Shown here piece by piece: positions 1-8,681 of a stretch of 64,000 bases of DNA (positions are counted from its first letter, which is position 1; each line of letters opens with the position of its first letter). A program made the translations under genes and the position numbers. Source of the stretch: Gammaproteobacteria bacterium (GTDB lineage: Bacteria; Pseudomonadota; Gammaproteobacteria; Burkholderiales; Rhodocyclaceae); contig JAHJHI010000028.1 in the NCBI GenBank assembly GCA_018824085.1, positions 62,001-126,000 of the forward strand. Reading direction: 5' to 3'. The notes beneath the pieces were generated by a model that worked only from the letters and a program-made list of their open reading frames with translations, was not told where the DNA came from and ran no database searches.

Positions 1-533
1 GCCCGGTCGATCTGGCCGGCGGCGAGCACAAGCGCGCGGCCTTCACCGCGAAGAACGTGTTCGGCCAGGTGCCGGTCATCGAGGACGGCGACCAGGTCAT
101 CTCCGACTCGTGCGCCATCCTGTTCTATCTGGCCAGTCGCTATGCGCCGGAAAGCTGGCTGCCGCGCGAGTTTCCGGCGGCCGCCGACGTGCAGCGCTGG
201 CTGTCCGTCGCTTCCGGCCTGCTGGCCTACGGTGCCGCTGCGGCGCGTCTGGTGACCGTGTTCAAGGCGCCGTTCAATCCGGAGGAAGTCATCGCGCGTG
301 CCCATGTGCTGCTGCGCGTCATGGAAGACGTGCTGACGCGCGGCGACTGGCTGGTCGGCACGCAGCCGACCATCGCCGACGTGGCGCTGTACAGCTACGT
401 CGCGCACGCGCCGGAGGGCAATGTGTCGCTCGACGCGTATCCGCACGTACTCGGCTGGCTGGCCCGTTTCGAGGCGCTGCCCGGCTTCGTGCCGATGCCC
501 TCGACCGCGGTCGGCCTGCGCGCCGGAGCCTGA
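1..533 (+). CDS. glutathione S-transferase family protein (5' truncated by window edge)
   Basis: The reading frame is open from base 3 and enters from outside the window, so the N-terminus is missing. What remains shows the end of the thioredoxin-like domain (VPVIEDG with the cis-proline, then SDSCAI, the usual glutathione gamma-Glu contact) followed by an all-helical C-terminal domain with the N-capping motif PTIADVALY. This is the standard soluble GST layout: transfer of glutathione to electrophiles or a related thiol reaction in the cytoplasm. The substrate cannot be told. The PNPOx-like gene starts 2 bases after the stop, so the two are probably co-transcribed, a common pairing in proteobacteria. 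Confidence 0.9.
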   Translation, partial: PVDLAGGEHKRAAFTAKNVFGQVPVIEDGDQVISDSCAILFYLASRYAPESWLPREFPAAADVQRWLSVASGLLAYGAAAARLVTVFKAPFNPEEVIARAHVLLRVMEDVLTRGDWLVGTQPTIADVALYSYVAHAPEGNVSLDAYPHVLGWLARFEALPGFVPMPSTAVGLRAGA

Positions 534-535
534 TC

Positions 536-1453
536 GTGGACGCCCTGCATCCCGTGTCCGGGCCGGACGACATCTTCCATGACGGTGAGCGCGCGGTGCA
601 GGAGCGCGCCGGTTCACGGGAGCGCATGGCGGTGGTCGGGCCACGTGCCATCCGCGACTACATGCCGGAGCAGCATCGCGACTTCTTCGGGCAGTTGCCC
701 TTCATCGTCGTCGGCGCCCGTGACGACGACGGCCAGCCCTGGGCAAGCCTGCTGGCCGGCAGACCGGGTTTCTGCTCGTCGCCCGATCCGCAGCATCTGG
801 CGGTGCGCGCGCACCCGGCACCGGGAGACCCGCTGGCTGGCTGTCTGCGCACCGGCGCCGCGCTCGGCCTGCTCGGCATCGAGCCGCAGACGCGGCGGCG
901 CAACCGGCTCAACGGTGTGCTGGAACGCGTGGACGGGCAGGGCTTGGAGCTGCGGGTGGAACAGAGCTTCGGCAACTGTCCGCAGTACATCCGGCCCAAT
1001 GGCGCCCGCCACGCGGACGCGCCGCCCGCCGCTGTTGCGCAGCCCGTGCGCGGCACGGTGCTCGACGCCTGGTCGCAGGCGCTGGTCGCGCGCGCGGACA
1101 TGCTGTTCATCGCCAGCGCGCATGCCGGCAGCGGCGCCGACGTGTCGCACCGCGGCGGCGCGCCCGGCTTCGTGCGGGTCGATGACGCGCGCACGCTGAT
1201 GCTGCCGGACTATCCGGGCAACCGCTTCTTCAACACGCTCGGCAATCTGCAGGTCGATCCGCGCGCCGGCCTGCTGTTCATCGATTTCGCCACCGGCGAA
1301 CGGCTGCACGTCGCCGTCAGCGCGGACATCCTGTGGGACGGGCCGGCGCTGGCGGATTTCCCCGGCGCCGAGCGCCTGCTGCGGATGACGGTGCACGGCA
1401 CCTTGCGCGTCGCCGGCGGGCTGCCGTTGCACTGGAGTGTCGCCGAGCCGTGA
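536..1453 (+). CDS. pyridoxamine 5'-phosphate oxidase-like FMN-binding protein
   Basis: A 305-residue protein of the split-barrel flavin-binding superfamily. One barrel carries FIVVGARDDDGQPWASLL near residue 60. A second begins near residue 189 with MLFIASAH and runs on to the strand NRFFNTLGNLQVDPRAGLLF, a typical FMN-phosphate-contact pattern. These two-barrel proteins are usually annotated as PNPOx family and often sit beside a GST or ferredoxin gene. The true reaction is unknown; flavin-dependent reduction is inferred from the fold. The GTG at 536 is chosen because it lies just after the GST stop and gives the conserved N-terminus HPVSGPDDIFHDGERAVQER. An upstream extension in the same frame overlaps the GST gene and is not protein-like. 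Confidence 0.85.
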   Translation: MDALHPVSGPDDIFHDGERAVQERAGSRERMAVVGPRAIRDYMPEQHRDFFGQLPFIVVGARDDDGQPWASLLAGRPGFCSSPDPQHLAVRAHPAPGDPLAGCLRTGAALGLLGIEPQTRRRNRLNGVLERVDGQGLELRVEQSFGNCPQYIRPNGARHADAPPAAVAQPVRGTVLDAWSQALVARADMLFIASAHAGSGADVSHRGGAPGFVRVDDARTLMLPDYPGNRFFNTLGNLQVDPRAGLLFIDFATGERLHVAVSADILWDGPALADFPGAERLLRMTVHGTLRVAGGLPLHWSVAEP

Positions 1454-1633
1454 CGCACCGGGGCGCGATCCGGCCGTGACCGGCAGCGGGGCGGGCTGCC
1501 GGCGCCGTGAGGATGTGCGTGCCGCGCTGAAAGGAAACGCCACCCCGTCCGGTCTCGTTGGCATCGCGCCCTGACAAACGGCGCGACAGTCCGGCGGCGA
1601 GGGCGCTGCCGGCATCGCTACCGGGTGGATGCC

Positions 1634-2398
1634 ATGTTTCCTGTTTCCCAGCTTTCCACGCAGCATGATCCGTGCCGGCCGCCTCGGCGTGCAGACAGCA
1701 CGGTGCTGGTGGTCGAGGACGATCCGGAGATCGCGCACCTGATCAGTCTCGATCTTGCCAACGAAGGCCATGCGGCGGAGATCGCACGCGACGGCGCGGC
1801 TGCGCTCGAACGCGTGCGCCACAAGGACTACGCGCTGATGCTGCTCGACCTCATGCTGCCCGGTGTGGACGGGCTCGGCGTGTGTCGAGAGGTGCGGGCG
1901 ATGGACCGCTACCTGCCCATCATCATCCTGAGCGCGCGTTCCAGCGAAACGCACCGCGTGATCGGTCTGGAACTGGGCGCCGACGACTACCTCGCAAAGC
2001 CGTTCTCGTTCCCCGAACTGAATGCGCGCGTGCGCTCGGTGCTGCGCCGCATGGACGCGGCCGCGCAACGGGCGGCGTCCATGCTCGGCACGATACAGGC
2101 CGGCGAACTCACGATCGATCCGCTCGCGCGCGAGGTCAGGCTGGATGGTGCCGCCGTCAACATGACAGCGCGCGAATTTGACCTGCTGCTGTTCTTCGCG
2201 CGCCATCCGGACCGCGTGTTCAGCCGCATGGAACTGCTCGATCACGTGTGGGGCCACGCACACGACGGCTACGAGCACACGGTCAATTCGCACATCAACC
2301 GGCTGCGCGCCAAGGTGGAGCGCGAGCCGGCGCGCCCGCGCCACATCCAGACCGTGTGGGGTGTCGGCTACCGCTTCAACCGCAGCGCGGGCGCGTGA
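1634..2398 (+). CDS. OmpR-family two-component response regulator
   Basis: A 254-residue protein. The receiver domain (about residues 22-140) has the acidic pair ED at 29-30, phospho-acceptor Asp72 in LLDLMLPG and Lys122 in AKPFSF. A winged-helix DNA-binding domain follows (about 155-250), ending in the family signature HIQTVWGVGYRF. It presumably binds DNA when phosphorylated by the kinase encoded next, whose GTG start overlaps this stop by 4 bases (GTGA). ATG 1634 is preferred; an in-frame GTG at 1625 would add three residues. Targets are unknown. The PEP-CTERM gene just downstream of the kinase is a candidate by position only. Confidence 0.93.
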   Translation: MFPVSQLSTQHDPCRPPRRADSTVLVVEDDPEIAHLISLDLANEGHAAEIARDGAAALERVRHKDYALMLLDLMLPGVDGLGVCREVRAMDRYLPIIILSARSSETHRVIGLELGADDYLAKPFSFPELNARVRSVLRRMDAAAQRAASMLGTIQAGELTIDPLAREVRLDGAAVNMTAREFDLLLFFARHPDRVFSRMELLDHVWGHAHDGYEHTVNSHINRLRAKVEREPARPRHIQTVWGVGYRFNRSAGA

Positions 2399-3885
2399 TC
2401 CCGCGTTCGCTCTACATGCGCCTGGCGGTCAGTTTTGCCGCCATCCTGCTGTGTTTCGGCGGCGTGCTGGGGGTTGTGAGCTATCGCGCGGCGCGCGCCC
2501 ATCAGCAGGAGGTCATGCAGACGCTGAGCCGCGACCTCGCGTCGCACATCGCGGAGCACAACGGCCTGTCGACCGGCGCCGGCACGAGCAGCGCCGCGGC
2601 GAACGAGCTGTTCCACATGTTGATGGCGGTGAATCCGTCGATCGAGGTCTATCTGCTCGATGCGGCCGGCGTCATCCTGATGCATTCGGCACCGGCCGGA
2701 CATGTGCTCAGCCGGCAGGTGACGCTGGCGCCGATCCGCGATTTCCTGCGTGGTGCCCGGCTGCCCATCCTCGGCGACGACCCGCGGGACCCCGGACGAG
2801 AGGTCGTGTTCAGCGTCGCCGCGATCGAGCGCGACGGTGTCGCCGAGGGCTATCTGTACGTGGTGCTGGCGGGCGAAGCCTATGCGCGCATGAGCGCGTC
2901 CGCCGGCTTCGGCTATGCGCTCGGCGCCGGCATGTGGCTTGGCGCGGCGGTGCTGGGTTGTGCACTTGTCGCAGGCTTGCTGGTGTTCCACGGCATCACG
3001 CGCCGGGTCAATGAACTGGCGGCACGCGTGACGGCGTTCTCGCGCACGGAGCCGGGCGCGGGCGGCGCCGGTGCGGACGAGATCGATCGGCTGGCCGCTG
3101 CGTTCGACCGCATGGAGCGGACGATTTCGCGCCAGCTGGGCGAGCTTCAGCGGCAGGACGCGCTGCGCCGTGAGCTGGTGGCCAACGTGTCGCACGACCT
3201 GCGCACGCCGCTGACGTCGATGCAGAACTATCTGGAACTCATGCTCGGCATGCCGGACACGCAGAGCGCGGCGCAGCGCAGGGACTATCTCGAACGCGCG
3301 GTGCGCCAGAGTCGCAGCGTGGCGCGCCTCGCGCAGCAGCTGTTCGAACTGGCACGGCTCGAGTGCGAAGAGGCCCCGCCGGTGTGCGAGCCGTTCTGCC
3401 TGTCGGAGCTGATGCACGACATTGCGCACAAGATGGGCTTTCCCGCGCGCAGGAAAGGCGTGCGGCTGAGTGTGGCGCCGTGCAGCGAAGCCATGTACGT
3501 GGCGGCCGACATCGGCCTGATCGAGCGGGTGATCACCAATCTGATCGACAACGCCATCCGGTGCACCGCGCCCGGCGGGGACGTCCGGCTGGACATGCGC
3601 GCCGACCGCGACGCGGTCGGGATCAGCGTGTCGGACACCGGCTGCGGCATGGCACCGGCGCTGCTGCGCACGCTGTTCGACCGCGACTCGCCGCTGCGAC
3701 GCAACGGCATGCCGCGCAATGCCGGGCTCGGCCTGCTCATCGTCAAACGCATCCTGCTGCTGCACGGCAGCGACATCGAGGTCGACAGCGAGCCGGGACG
3801 CGGTTCCACCTTCCGCTTCCGGCTCGCGCGCGGGCCGCTCGAAGCGGGGCTGCGCGGGGCATCGGGAAATATCACGAAGCCGTGA
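2395..3885 (+). CDS. two-component sensor histidine kinase
   Basis: A 496-residue inner-membrane kinase. A first membrane helix spans about residues 9-29, a periplasmic sensor region about 31-172, a second helix about 174-199, then a HAMP-like linker. The HisKA domain carries the phosphorylated His267 in NVSHDLRTPLTS. The HATPase domain has the N-box NLIDNAIR, the G1 box SDTGCGM and the G2 box GLGLLIVKR. The GTG start overlaps the regulator's stop (GTGA), so translation is coupled. The periplasmic region resembles no sensor domain I recognise, so the stimulus is unknown. Confidence 0.92.
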   Translation: MIPRSLYMRLAVSFAAILLCFGGVLGVVSYRAARAHQQEVMQTLSRDLASHIAEHNGLSTGAGTSSAAANELFHMLMAVNPSIEVYLLDAAGVILMHSAPAGHVLSRQVTLAPIRDFLRGARLPILGDDPRDPGREVVFSVAAIERDGVAEGYLYVVLAGEAYARMSASAGFGYALGAGMWLGAAVLGCALVAGLLVFHGITRRVNELAARVTAFSRTEPGAGGAGADEIDRLAAAFDRMERTISRQLGELQRQDALRRELVANVSHDLRTPLTSMQNYLELMLGMPDTQSAAQRRDYLERAVRQSRSVARLAQQLFELARLECEEAPPVCEPFCLSELMHDIAHKMGFPARRKGVRLSVAPCSEAMYVAADIGLIERVITNLIDNAIRCTAPGGDVRLDMRADRDAVGISVSDTGCGMAPALLRTLFDRDSPLRRNGMPRNAGLGLLIVKRILLLHGSDIEVDSEPGRGSTFRFRLARGPLEAGLRGASGNITKP

Positions 3886-3985
3886 TGATTGCGTGAGGAC
3901 TGCGCGAATCCGCGTGCTCAGGATGTCGGCGGACGGGACATTTCATCCTCGCGTCCGCGTCGCACACCTTCAAGGAGAGTCTTCA

Positions 3986-4825
3986 ATGCAGAACCATTCC
4001 TGGATCAGGACGATCGCCGCAGCATCCGTCGCGCTGGGCCTGTCGGCCGGCGCTCACGCCGCCACCGACATCAAGGTGACCTTCACCAACGTGTCGCCCG
4101 CGGGCAGCGTCGGCACGTCGCCGCTGTGGGTCGGCTTCCACAACAGCAGTTTCGATCTGTTCGACGCCGGTTCCGCCGCGTCGCTCGGCGTCGAGCGCAT
4201 CGCCGAGGACGGCAATTCGGGCCCGCTCGGCACGCTGTTCGCGGCCACCACGCTGACCGGCGTACAAGGAACGCTGGCGGGACCGCCGGCGTTTCCGGGT
4301 GACGTGCGCATGCTCACGCTCACCGGACTCGACCTGCAGGGCGACAACCGCTACTTCAGCTACGCCTCGATGGTGGTGCTGAGCAACGATTTCTTCATCG
4401 GCAACGACGACGCGATGGCGCACGACCTGTCGTCGCTGGTGGCCGGTGGCGGCAAGATCAGCATCTTCGTGGGCGGCAATGGCAACGTGTGGGACGCCGG
4501 CACCGAAGTGAATGATTTCGCGAACTCGCTGGCCAACGGCGCCTTCGGCATCGGTGGCGGTCAGACGGGCGCCAATCAGGGTGACGACGAGCACGGCTTC
4601 GTGCACCGGATTGACGCCGATCCCTACGCCGCCTTCCTGAACCAGGGACTCGTGCCGGCCGGATACGACTTCTCGCCGCTCGCCTTTACCGGGCAGGCGG
4701 CAATCGGCCGCATCGACATCGAGGTGGTGACGGCGCCTGTTCCGGAGCCCCAAACGTACGCGATGCTGCTGGGCGGACTTGCGCTGATCGGCGCCGTCAC
4801 CCGTCGACGCATGCGCGCGCGCTGA
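3986..4825 (+). CDS. spondin-domain PEP-CTERM sorting protein
   Basis: A 279-residue exported protein. An N-terminal signal peptide ends near AGAHA-A. The central part (about 25-245) matches the bacterial spondin-type domain: FTNVSPAG, then PLWVGFHNSSFDLFDAG, later EDGNSGPLG and DDEHGFVHR. The C-terminus is a tripartite PEP-CTERM signal: VPEPQTYAMLL, a short hydrophobic helix, and TRRRMRAR. Such proteins are recognised and cut by exosortase and delivered to the envelope or exopolysaccharide matrix. The start follows a clear ribosome site, AAGGAGAG at 3972-3979. It lies 100 bases downstream of the histidine kinase gene and convergent with the FUSC gene, 13 bases away. Confidence 0.9.
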   Translation: MQNHSWIRTIAAASVALGLSAGAHAATDIKVTFTNVSPAGSVGTSPLWVGFHNSSFDLFDAGSAASLGVERIAEDGNSGPLGTLFAATTLTGVQGTLAGPPAFPGDVRMLTLTGLDLQGDNRYFSYASMVVLSNDFFIGNDDAMAHDLSSLVAGGGKISIFVGGNGNVWDAGTEVNDFANSLANGAFGIGGGQTGANQGDDEHGFVHRIDADPYAAFLNQGLVPAGYDFSPLAFTGQAAIGRIDIEVVTAPVPEPQTYAMLLGGLALIGAVTRRRMRAR

Positions 4826-4838
4826 ACGCGCGCCGGTG

Positions 4839-6923
4839 TCAGCCCGCGCCGAGCGCCCGTGCGGCGCGCATCAGCGCGCGGGTGTCGGCCAGCGCGCTGG
4901 CGATGCGCCGGTCCAGTTGCCGCGCCGGTGCCTCGTCGTCGGCCGGCGCGGGCGGGGCGGGGCCGTCGGTGAGCGCATCGGCGCCCGAAGCCAGCAGGCG
5001 GGTCAGTTGCGCGCGTGCGGCATCGAGCTGGTGGCCGAGTTGCACCGGCTCCATCTCCGCGCCGCGCGTGGCGAGCAGGCCGCGTGCGGCCGCCAGATGG
5101 CTCAGCAGCAGATAGCTCTGGGTGGACAGCTCGTTCAGCGTGGCCAGCGACAGGTGTTCGGATGCCGGCTCGTCACGCATGCGCGTCACCGCGTCCGACA
5201 GCGCGGCCAGCGCTTCCTGCACGTGACGGCGTGCCAGCCGGTAGTGCAGGTTTTTCGCGTCGGTGCGCAGCGCCAGCGCGATGTAGTCGCGCAGCGCGTC
5301 GAGCAGCGCGCCGCCCAGCGCCGGCAGGCTGCGCCGTTCCCAGCTCGGCAGCATGCGGCTGAAGGCGTAGGCCAGCGCGACGCCGATCGCGGTGTCGTAC
5401 AGCCGTTCCGAAATGTGGAAGCTGCCGGGGGCGATGAGGTGCAGCTGCAGCAGCGACATGACGCAGGCGGCGGTCACGGTGTAGCGGTAGCGCACCGACA
5501 CCGACGCGTGTGCCACGGCGATGCAGACAAAGATCACCAGCAGCAGCACGGCCGGGGCCGATACCCAGTGCAGCAGCAGCGCGGTGAACAGACAGCCGAG
5601 CGTGTTGCCTATCATGCGGTCGCTTTGCCGGCGCTTCGTCTGGCTGAAGCTGGCGCGCATGACCAGCGCGATGGTGAGCAATATCCAGTAGCCATGGGTG
5701 GCGTAGGGCAGATGGCGCGAGAGCAGGAAGCCGGCCAGCATGGCTGTCGTCAGGCGCAGCGCATAGCGCAGCACCGGCGAGTCCAGCCGCGCCTCCTCGC
5801 GCAGCGCACGGGCGGTGAAGCTCGAGCGCGACAGGAATTGCTGCATCACTTCGTCGACCGGCGTGGCCGCACCGGGCACGGTGCGCAACATTGCTTCGCA
5901 GCCGCGCAGCCGCTCGACACCGGACAGCAGGTTGCGGGCAAGCACGTCGATTGCCGACGCGAGCGGGCGTTGCGCCGGATCGGCCTGCCGGCGCAGATCT
6001 TCGATGGCCCGTTCGAGCTTCGGCTGCAGCCCGGGACGAAGGTCGGCGCCGAGCACTGTCGGGCCCGGCGTCAGGCCGGATCCGGCCAGTCGTTCGACGG
6101 CATCGGCATTGGCCAGCGTCGCCTCGGCGAGCAGACCCGTCACCGGATGCGTGCCGTAGGCGCGCCGCAGTCCCGCGTAGTCCGCCTGGTTGGCGAGCAT
6201 GTCCTCGTGTACGTCGATCAGTGCGAACAGGCCGTTCGACAGCGCCTGTTGCTGCGGTGTCGGATGGGCGTCGATGGCGAAGTCACGCGCTGTCTGCAGC
6301 TTTTCCGCGAGCGCGGCCTGCTGGCGCACGAGATCGGCGTGCACCGCTTCAAGCGGCTGCGCGGGATCGAAGAAGGCCGCCTTGCTGCGCAGGTAGTCGG
6401 CGAAACCGTACAGCGCGTCGACGACGACGCGGCGGCGCATCGACATGTCGAGCGCCCGCGCGAGCAGCAGCGCGTAGCCGATGTAGAGCATCCCGCCGGC
6501 GGTCTGCAGTCCGATCAGAGTCAGCTGATCTGGCCACGGCAGGTCTGGGCGTGCGAGCGCGAACGCCATCATCATCGCCATGCCGTAGCTCAGCGCAAAG
6601 GCGCGGCGGCCCCACGCGGCAGCCATGCCGGAGCAGAAGCTGATCAGCACGATGGCGAGCGCGAGCAGCGTCGTCGAATGGTGTGTCAGTACGAGCGCCA
6701 GCGTGACCAGCGGCGCCTGCACCAGATTGGCGAGCAGCAGCGGCAGCTTGTTTCGGCGCGGAACGGGGATGTCGGCGAGACTGACGATGAGCGCGCCGGT
6801 CGATACCGCAATGGCCGCCCGAAAACCGAGCAGCGCGTATGCAAGCAGGGTGAGGATAAGCACGCCGGCGGCGCAACCCAGACCGCTGATTGCGTGGTGG
6901 CTTTTCAGTTGGCGCGACAGCAT
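4839..6923 (-). CDS. FUSC/YccS-family inner-membrane transporter
   Basis: A 694-residue membrane protein with two halves. The N-terminal hydrophobic block (about 12-180) has several helices, including VLILTLLAYALLG and LALVLTHHS. A soluble helical middle follows. The second membrane block (about 365-500) contains the FUSC signature region GYWILLTIALVMRASFSQT followed by RMIGNTLGC. The C-terminal part is helical and cytoplasmic. Relatives (YccS, AaeB) are proposed exporters of aromatic acids, but no substrate can be assigned here. ATG 6923 is chosen because it precedes the first hydrophobic segment and has AGGA upstream; a longer frame to 7019 would only add Pro/Ala-rich residues. It lies downstream of rnk on the same strand. 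Confidence 0.85.
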   Translation of the reverse strand: MLSRQLKSHHAISGLGCAAGVLILTLLAYALLGFRAAIAVSTGALIVSLADIPVPRRNKLPLLLANLVQAPLVTLALVLTHHSTTLLALAIVLISFCSGMAAAWGRRAFALSYGMAMMMAFALARPDLPWPDQLTLIGLQTAGGMLYIGYALLLARALDMSMRRRVVVDALYGFADYLRSKAAFFDPAQPLEAVHADLVRQQAALAEKLQTARDFAIDAHPTPQQQALSNGLFALIDVHEDMLANQADYAGLRRAYGTHPVTGLLAEATLANADAVERLAGSGLTPGPTVLGADLRPGLQPKLERAIEDLRRQADPAQRPLASAIDVLARNLLSGVERLRGCEAMLRTVPGAATPVDEVMQQFLSRSSFTARALREEARLDSPVLRYALRLTTAMLAGFLLSRHLPYATHGYWILLTIALVMRASFSQTKRRQSDRMIGNTLGCLFTALLLHWVSAPAVLLLVIFVCIAVAHASVSVRYRYTVTAACVMSLLQLHLIAPGSFHISERLYDTAIGVALAYAFSRMLPSWERRSLPALGGALLDALRDYIALALRTDAKNLHYRLARRHVQEALAALSDAVTRMRDEPASEHLSLATLNELSTQSYLLLSHLAAARGLLATRGAEMEPVQLGHQLDAARAQLTRLLASGADALTDGPAPPAPADDEAPARQLDRRIASALADTRALMRAARALGAG

Positions 6924-7006
6924 GCTTGGGCGTCCTGGCCGGAGCGATGGATGTGTGGTGGCGGCATTGGCCGGTCCGGCTGGCCACGGCGGAGTCGCAT
7001 TCTGCC

Positions 7007-7041
7007 AAAAACCGGGCACGCCGTGCCGGCCGGCACGGCGT
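7007..7041 (-). terminator. probable terminator after rnk
   Basis: A perfect 24-base palindrome (7018-7041) lies just past the rnk stop. On the minus strand it is followed, after 6 bases, by five T residues (7011 to 7007). The gap before the U-run is longer than ideal, so termination may be partial, allowing some read-through into the FUSC gene. Confidence 0.5.
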
Positions 7042-7052
7042 CGGGGCTGCGT

Positions 7053-7460
7053 TCAGCTCAGGTAGTCGCCGGCCGCTTCCGGCTGGTGCACGATTCCCAG
7101 CACGCGAAGCTGCAGCTTGCGCCCGCCCGGCACCTGCCATTCGATGGACTGGCCGACCGACATGCCGAGCAGGGCGCTGCCGATCGGCGCCAGCACGGAC
7201 ACCGTGTCGGGCGACGCCGCCGCTTCCGGATAGACGAGCTTCAGCACGAATTCAGCGCGGGACGAGTCGTCGGCGAAGCGCACGGTCGAGTTCATCGTCA
7301 CGACGGTTGCGGGCATGTCCTCGGGCGCCAGCACGTGGGCGCGATCCAGTTCGTCGCGCAGCGCGTCGGCCGCCGGCTGGTGACGGGAACCTGCGCGCTC
7401 GAGCAGGCGTTCGATGCGGACATGGTCGAGTTCGGACAAGGTGATGGCAGGTTGTTCCAT
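7053..7460 (-). CDS. rnk: regulator of nucleoside diphosphate kinase (Rnk/GreA-like)
   Basis: A 135-residue protein with the Rnk layout: a short N-terminal helical region (about 1-45), then a GreA/GreB-type C-terminal domain with the signature VSVLAPIGSALLGMSVGQSIEWQVPGG. It lacks the long coiled coil of GreA. Family members bind RNA polymerase at the secondary channel, and Rnk is linked to nucleotide pool balance. The start follows a GAGGA sequence. A hairpin with a T-run lies about 145 bases upstream on the same strand and could belong to its leader (see findings). Size and motifs fit the family well. Confidence 0.88.
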   Translation of the reverse strand: MEQPAITLSELDHVRIERLLERAGSRHQPAADALRDELDRAHVLAPEDMPATVVTMNSTVRFADDSSRAEFVLKLVYPEAAASPDTVSVLAPIGSALLGMSVGQSIEWQVPGGRKLQLRVLGIVHQPEAAGDYLS

Positions 7461-7798
7461 GGAACGATCCTCGGGAAAAAACAGTGGTCAGGGGGCTGGC
7501 GCGGCAGGATGCCTCGCAGCGGCAGAAAGAACGGCGGGTGTGGCAGGGACTCGTGTGCCCGGCGTGCGCGGCGCGGATGCGCATCCGGACCCCGGACAAG
7601 CAAAAGGCAGTGCCTCGTCAGAGGGACTGCCTTGGTTCGGGCGCTCGCGTGCCGAGACTGTACGACAACGGCGCGCTTTGGGCCAGCCCCGCGGCCCGGC
7701 ACGGGAAACGGCGTGACCGTCGACATGGTCTCCCCCTGTAACGGCGCCTGCCCGGACGTGCCGTAAGATGCTGCCTCTGACAACGCAGGAGCCCCGCC
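7461..7798. other. 338-base divergent intergenic region between rnk and the NYN gene
   Basis: It holds regulatory DNA for two diverging genes. The clearest element is the stem-loop at 7604-7633. Near the right end are TAAGAT (7764-7769), a possible -10 for the plus-strand gene, and AGGAG (7787-7791), its ribosome site. I see no protein-like frame that would not be a GC-rich shadow. Confidence 0.6.
7602..7633 (-). terminator. strong stem-loop with T-run on the minus strand, upstream of rnk
   Basis: An outer stem AAGGCAGT / ACTGCCTT (7604-7611 with 7626-7633) encloses a G-G mismatch, an inner stem CCTC / GAGG and the loop GTCA. Read on the minus strand the hairpin ends in TTTT (7605 to 7602), the form of an intrinsic terminator. 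No gene lies upstream of it on that strand before the NYN gene, so it may end a short untranslated transcript or act as an attenuator in the rnk leader. Confidence 0.55.
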
Positions 7799-8602
7799 TT
7801 GGTACGCAATGACAGTGAAGAGAACAGATCCGTTGCACTTTACTGGGATTTCGAGAACCTCCACGCCAGCCTTGTGGAGGCCCGGTTCGGCGAGGGGTAT
7901 TACAGCAAGCCGGATTCGCGCTTCAAGGTGCAGGAACCGCTGGTCGACATCCAGGCCATTGTCGAACTGAGTGCCTCCTTCGGCCCGATCGCGATCAATC
8001 GCGCCTACTGCAACTGGCAGTACTTCGGCCGCTATCGGGACGTGCTGCTGCAGAGCGCCGTCGAACTGATCCAGCTGTTCCCGCCCGGCGCGTCGGCCAA
8101 GAACGGTGCCGACATCAAGCTGTGTCTCGACGCGACGGAGGACATCAGCCGTTTCGCCCACATCGGTACCGTCGTCATCATTGGTGGCGACAGTGATTTC
8201 ATGCCGGTCGCGCAGAAGATCAAGGCGGCCGGGCGCACGCTGGTCGGCGTCGGCACGCGCCGCTCTACCAACCGGCACTGGGCGAAGAGCTGCCACGAAT
8301 TCCGCTATTACGAAAATCTGGTCGAACAGGCGGCTGACGGCGCCGAACCGGCGACCGACGCCGTCGCTCCGGCGCCCGACCCGGCGGCCGACATGGTCAG
8401 GCGCGCGGTGCGCCTGCTGACGGAAACCAAGGGAGAACCCTGGGTGAACAAGGCGTCGATCTGGCACATGATCAAGCGGCTCGATCCGACCTTCGATCCC
8501 AAGGAGTTCGGACACGACAATTTTTCCGAACTGATGAAGGCGCTTGACGCCGTCGTCGAGGTGAAGAAGGGCGTGACGGATCACGTCGTGCGCCTGCGTT
8601 GA
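7799..8602 (+). CDS. NYN-domain ribonuclease-like protein with C-terminal OST-HTH/LOTUS domain
   Basis: A 267-residue protein. The N-terminal NYN (PIN-like) domain starts with ALYWDFENLHASL and has the acidic catalytic-type positions D in YWDFEN, D in NGADIKLCLDA and D in IIGGDSDFMPV. After a Pro/Ala linker (about 178-195), residues about 197-267 form an OST-HTH (LOTUS) RNA-binding domain, MVRRAVRLLTE to HVVRLR. The combination suggests an RNA-cleaving or RNA-handling enzyme; the target is unknown. The start is TTG at 7799, supported by AGGAG 7 bases upstream and by the lack of an in-frame ATG or GTG before the conserved domain. Confidence 0.88.
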   Translation: MVRNDSEENRSVALYWDFENLHASLVEARFGEGYYSKPDSRFKVQEPLVDIQAIVELSASFGPIAINRAYCNWQYFGRYRDVLLQSAVELIQLFPPGASAKNGADIKLCLDATEDISRFAHIGTVVIIGGDSDFMPVAQKIKAAGRTLVGVGTRRSTNRHWAKSCHEFRYYENLVEQAADGAEPATDAVAPAPDPAADMVRRAVRLLTETKGEPWVNKASIWHMIKRLDPTFDPKEFGHDNFSELMKALDAVVEVKKGVTDHVVRLR

Positions 8603-8681
8603 AGCGCACGCCTGTCGCCGATTCTTACAGTGCGACGATGACCTGCCGGACGGTCTTATTGCAATCAATGGCTTGCGCGTC

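Noticed and set aside
614-2344. A 576-codon open frame on the minus strand across the PNPOx-like and regulator genes
   Set aside because: Shadow of two genes with intact motifs on the other strand; the predicted protein is Arg/His/Ala-rich and featureless.
3871-3886. Inverted repeat ATCACG-AAGC-CGTGAT at the end of the histidine kinase gene
   Set aside because: It overlaps the stop codon, is short, and has no T-run. It may be chance, so I did not call it a terminator.
4836-7766. A 976-codon open frame on the plus strand covering the FUSC and rnk genes
   Set aside because: It is antisense to two clear genes. Its translation is a compositionally odd Arg/Gln/His/Ala mix without any motif, the usual shadow in GC-rich DNA.
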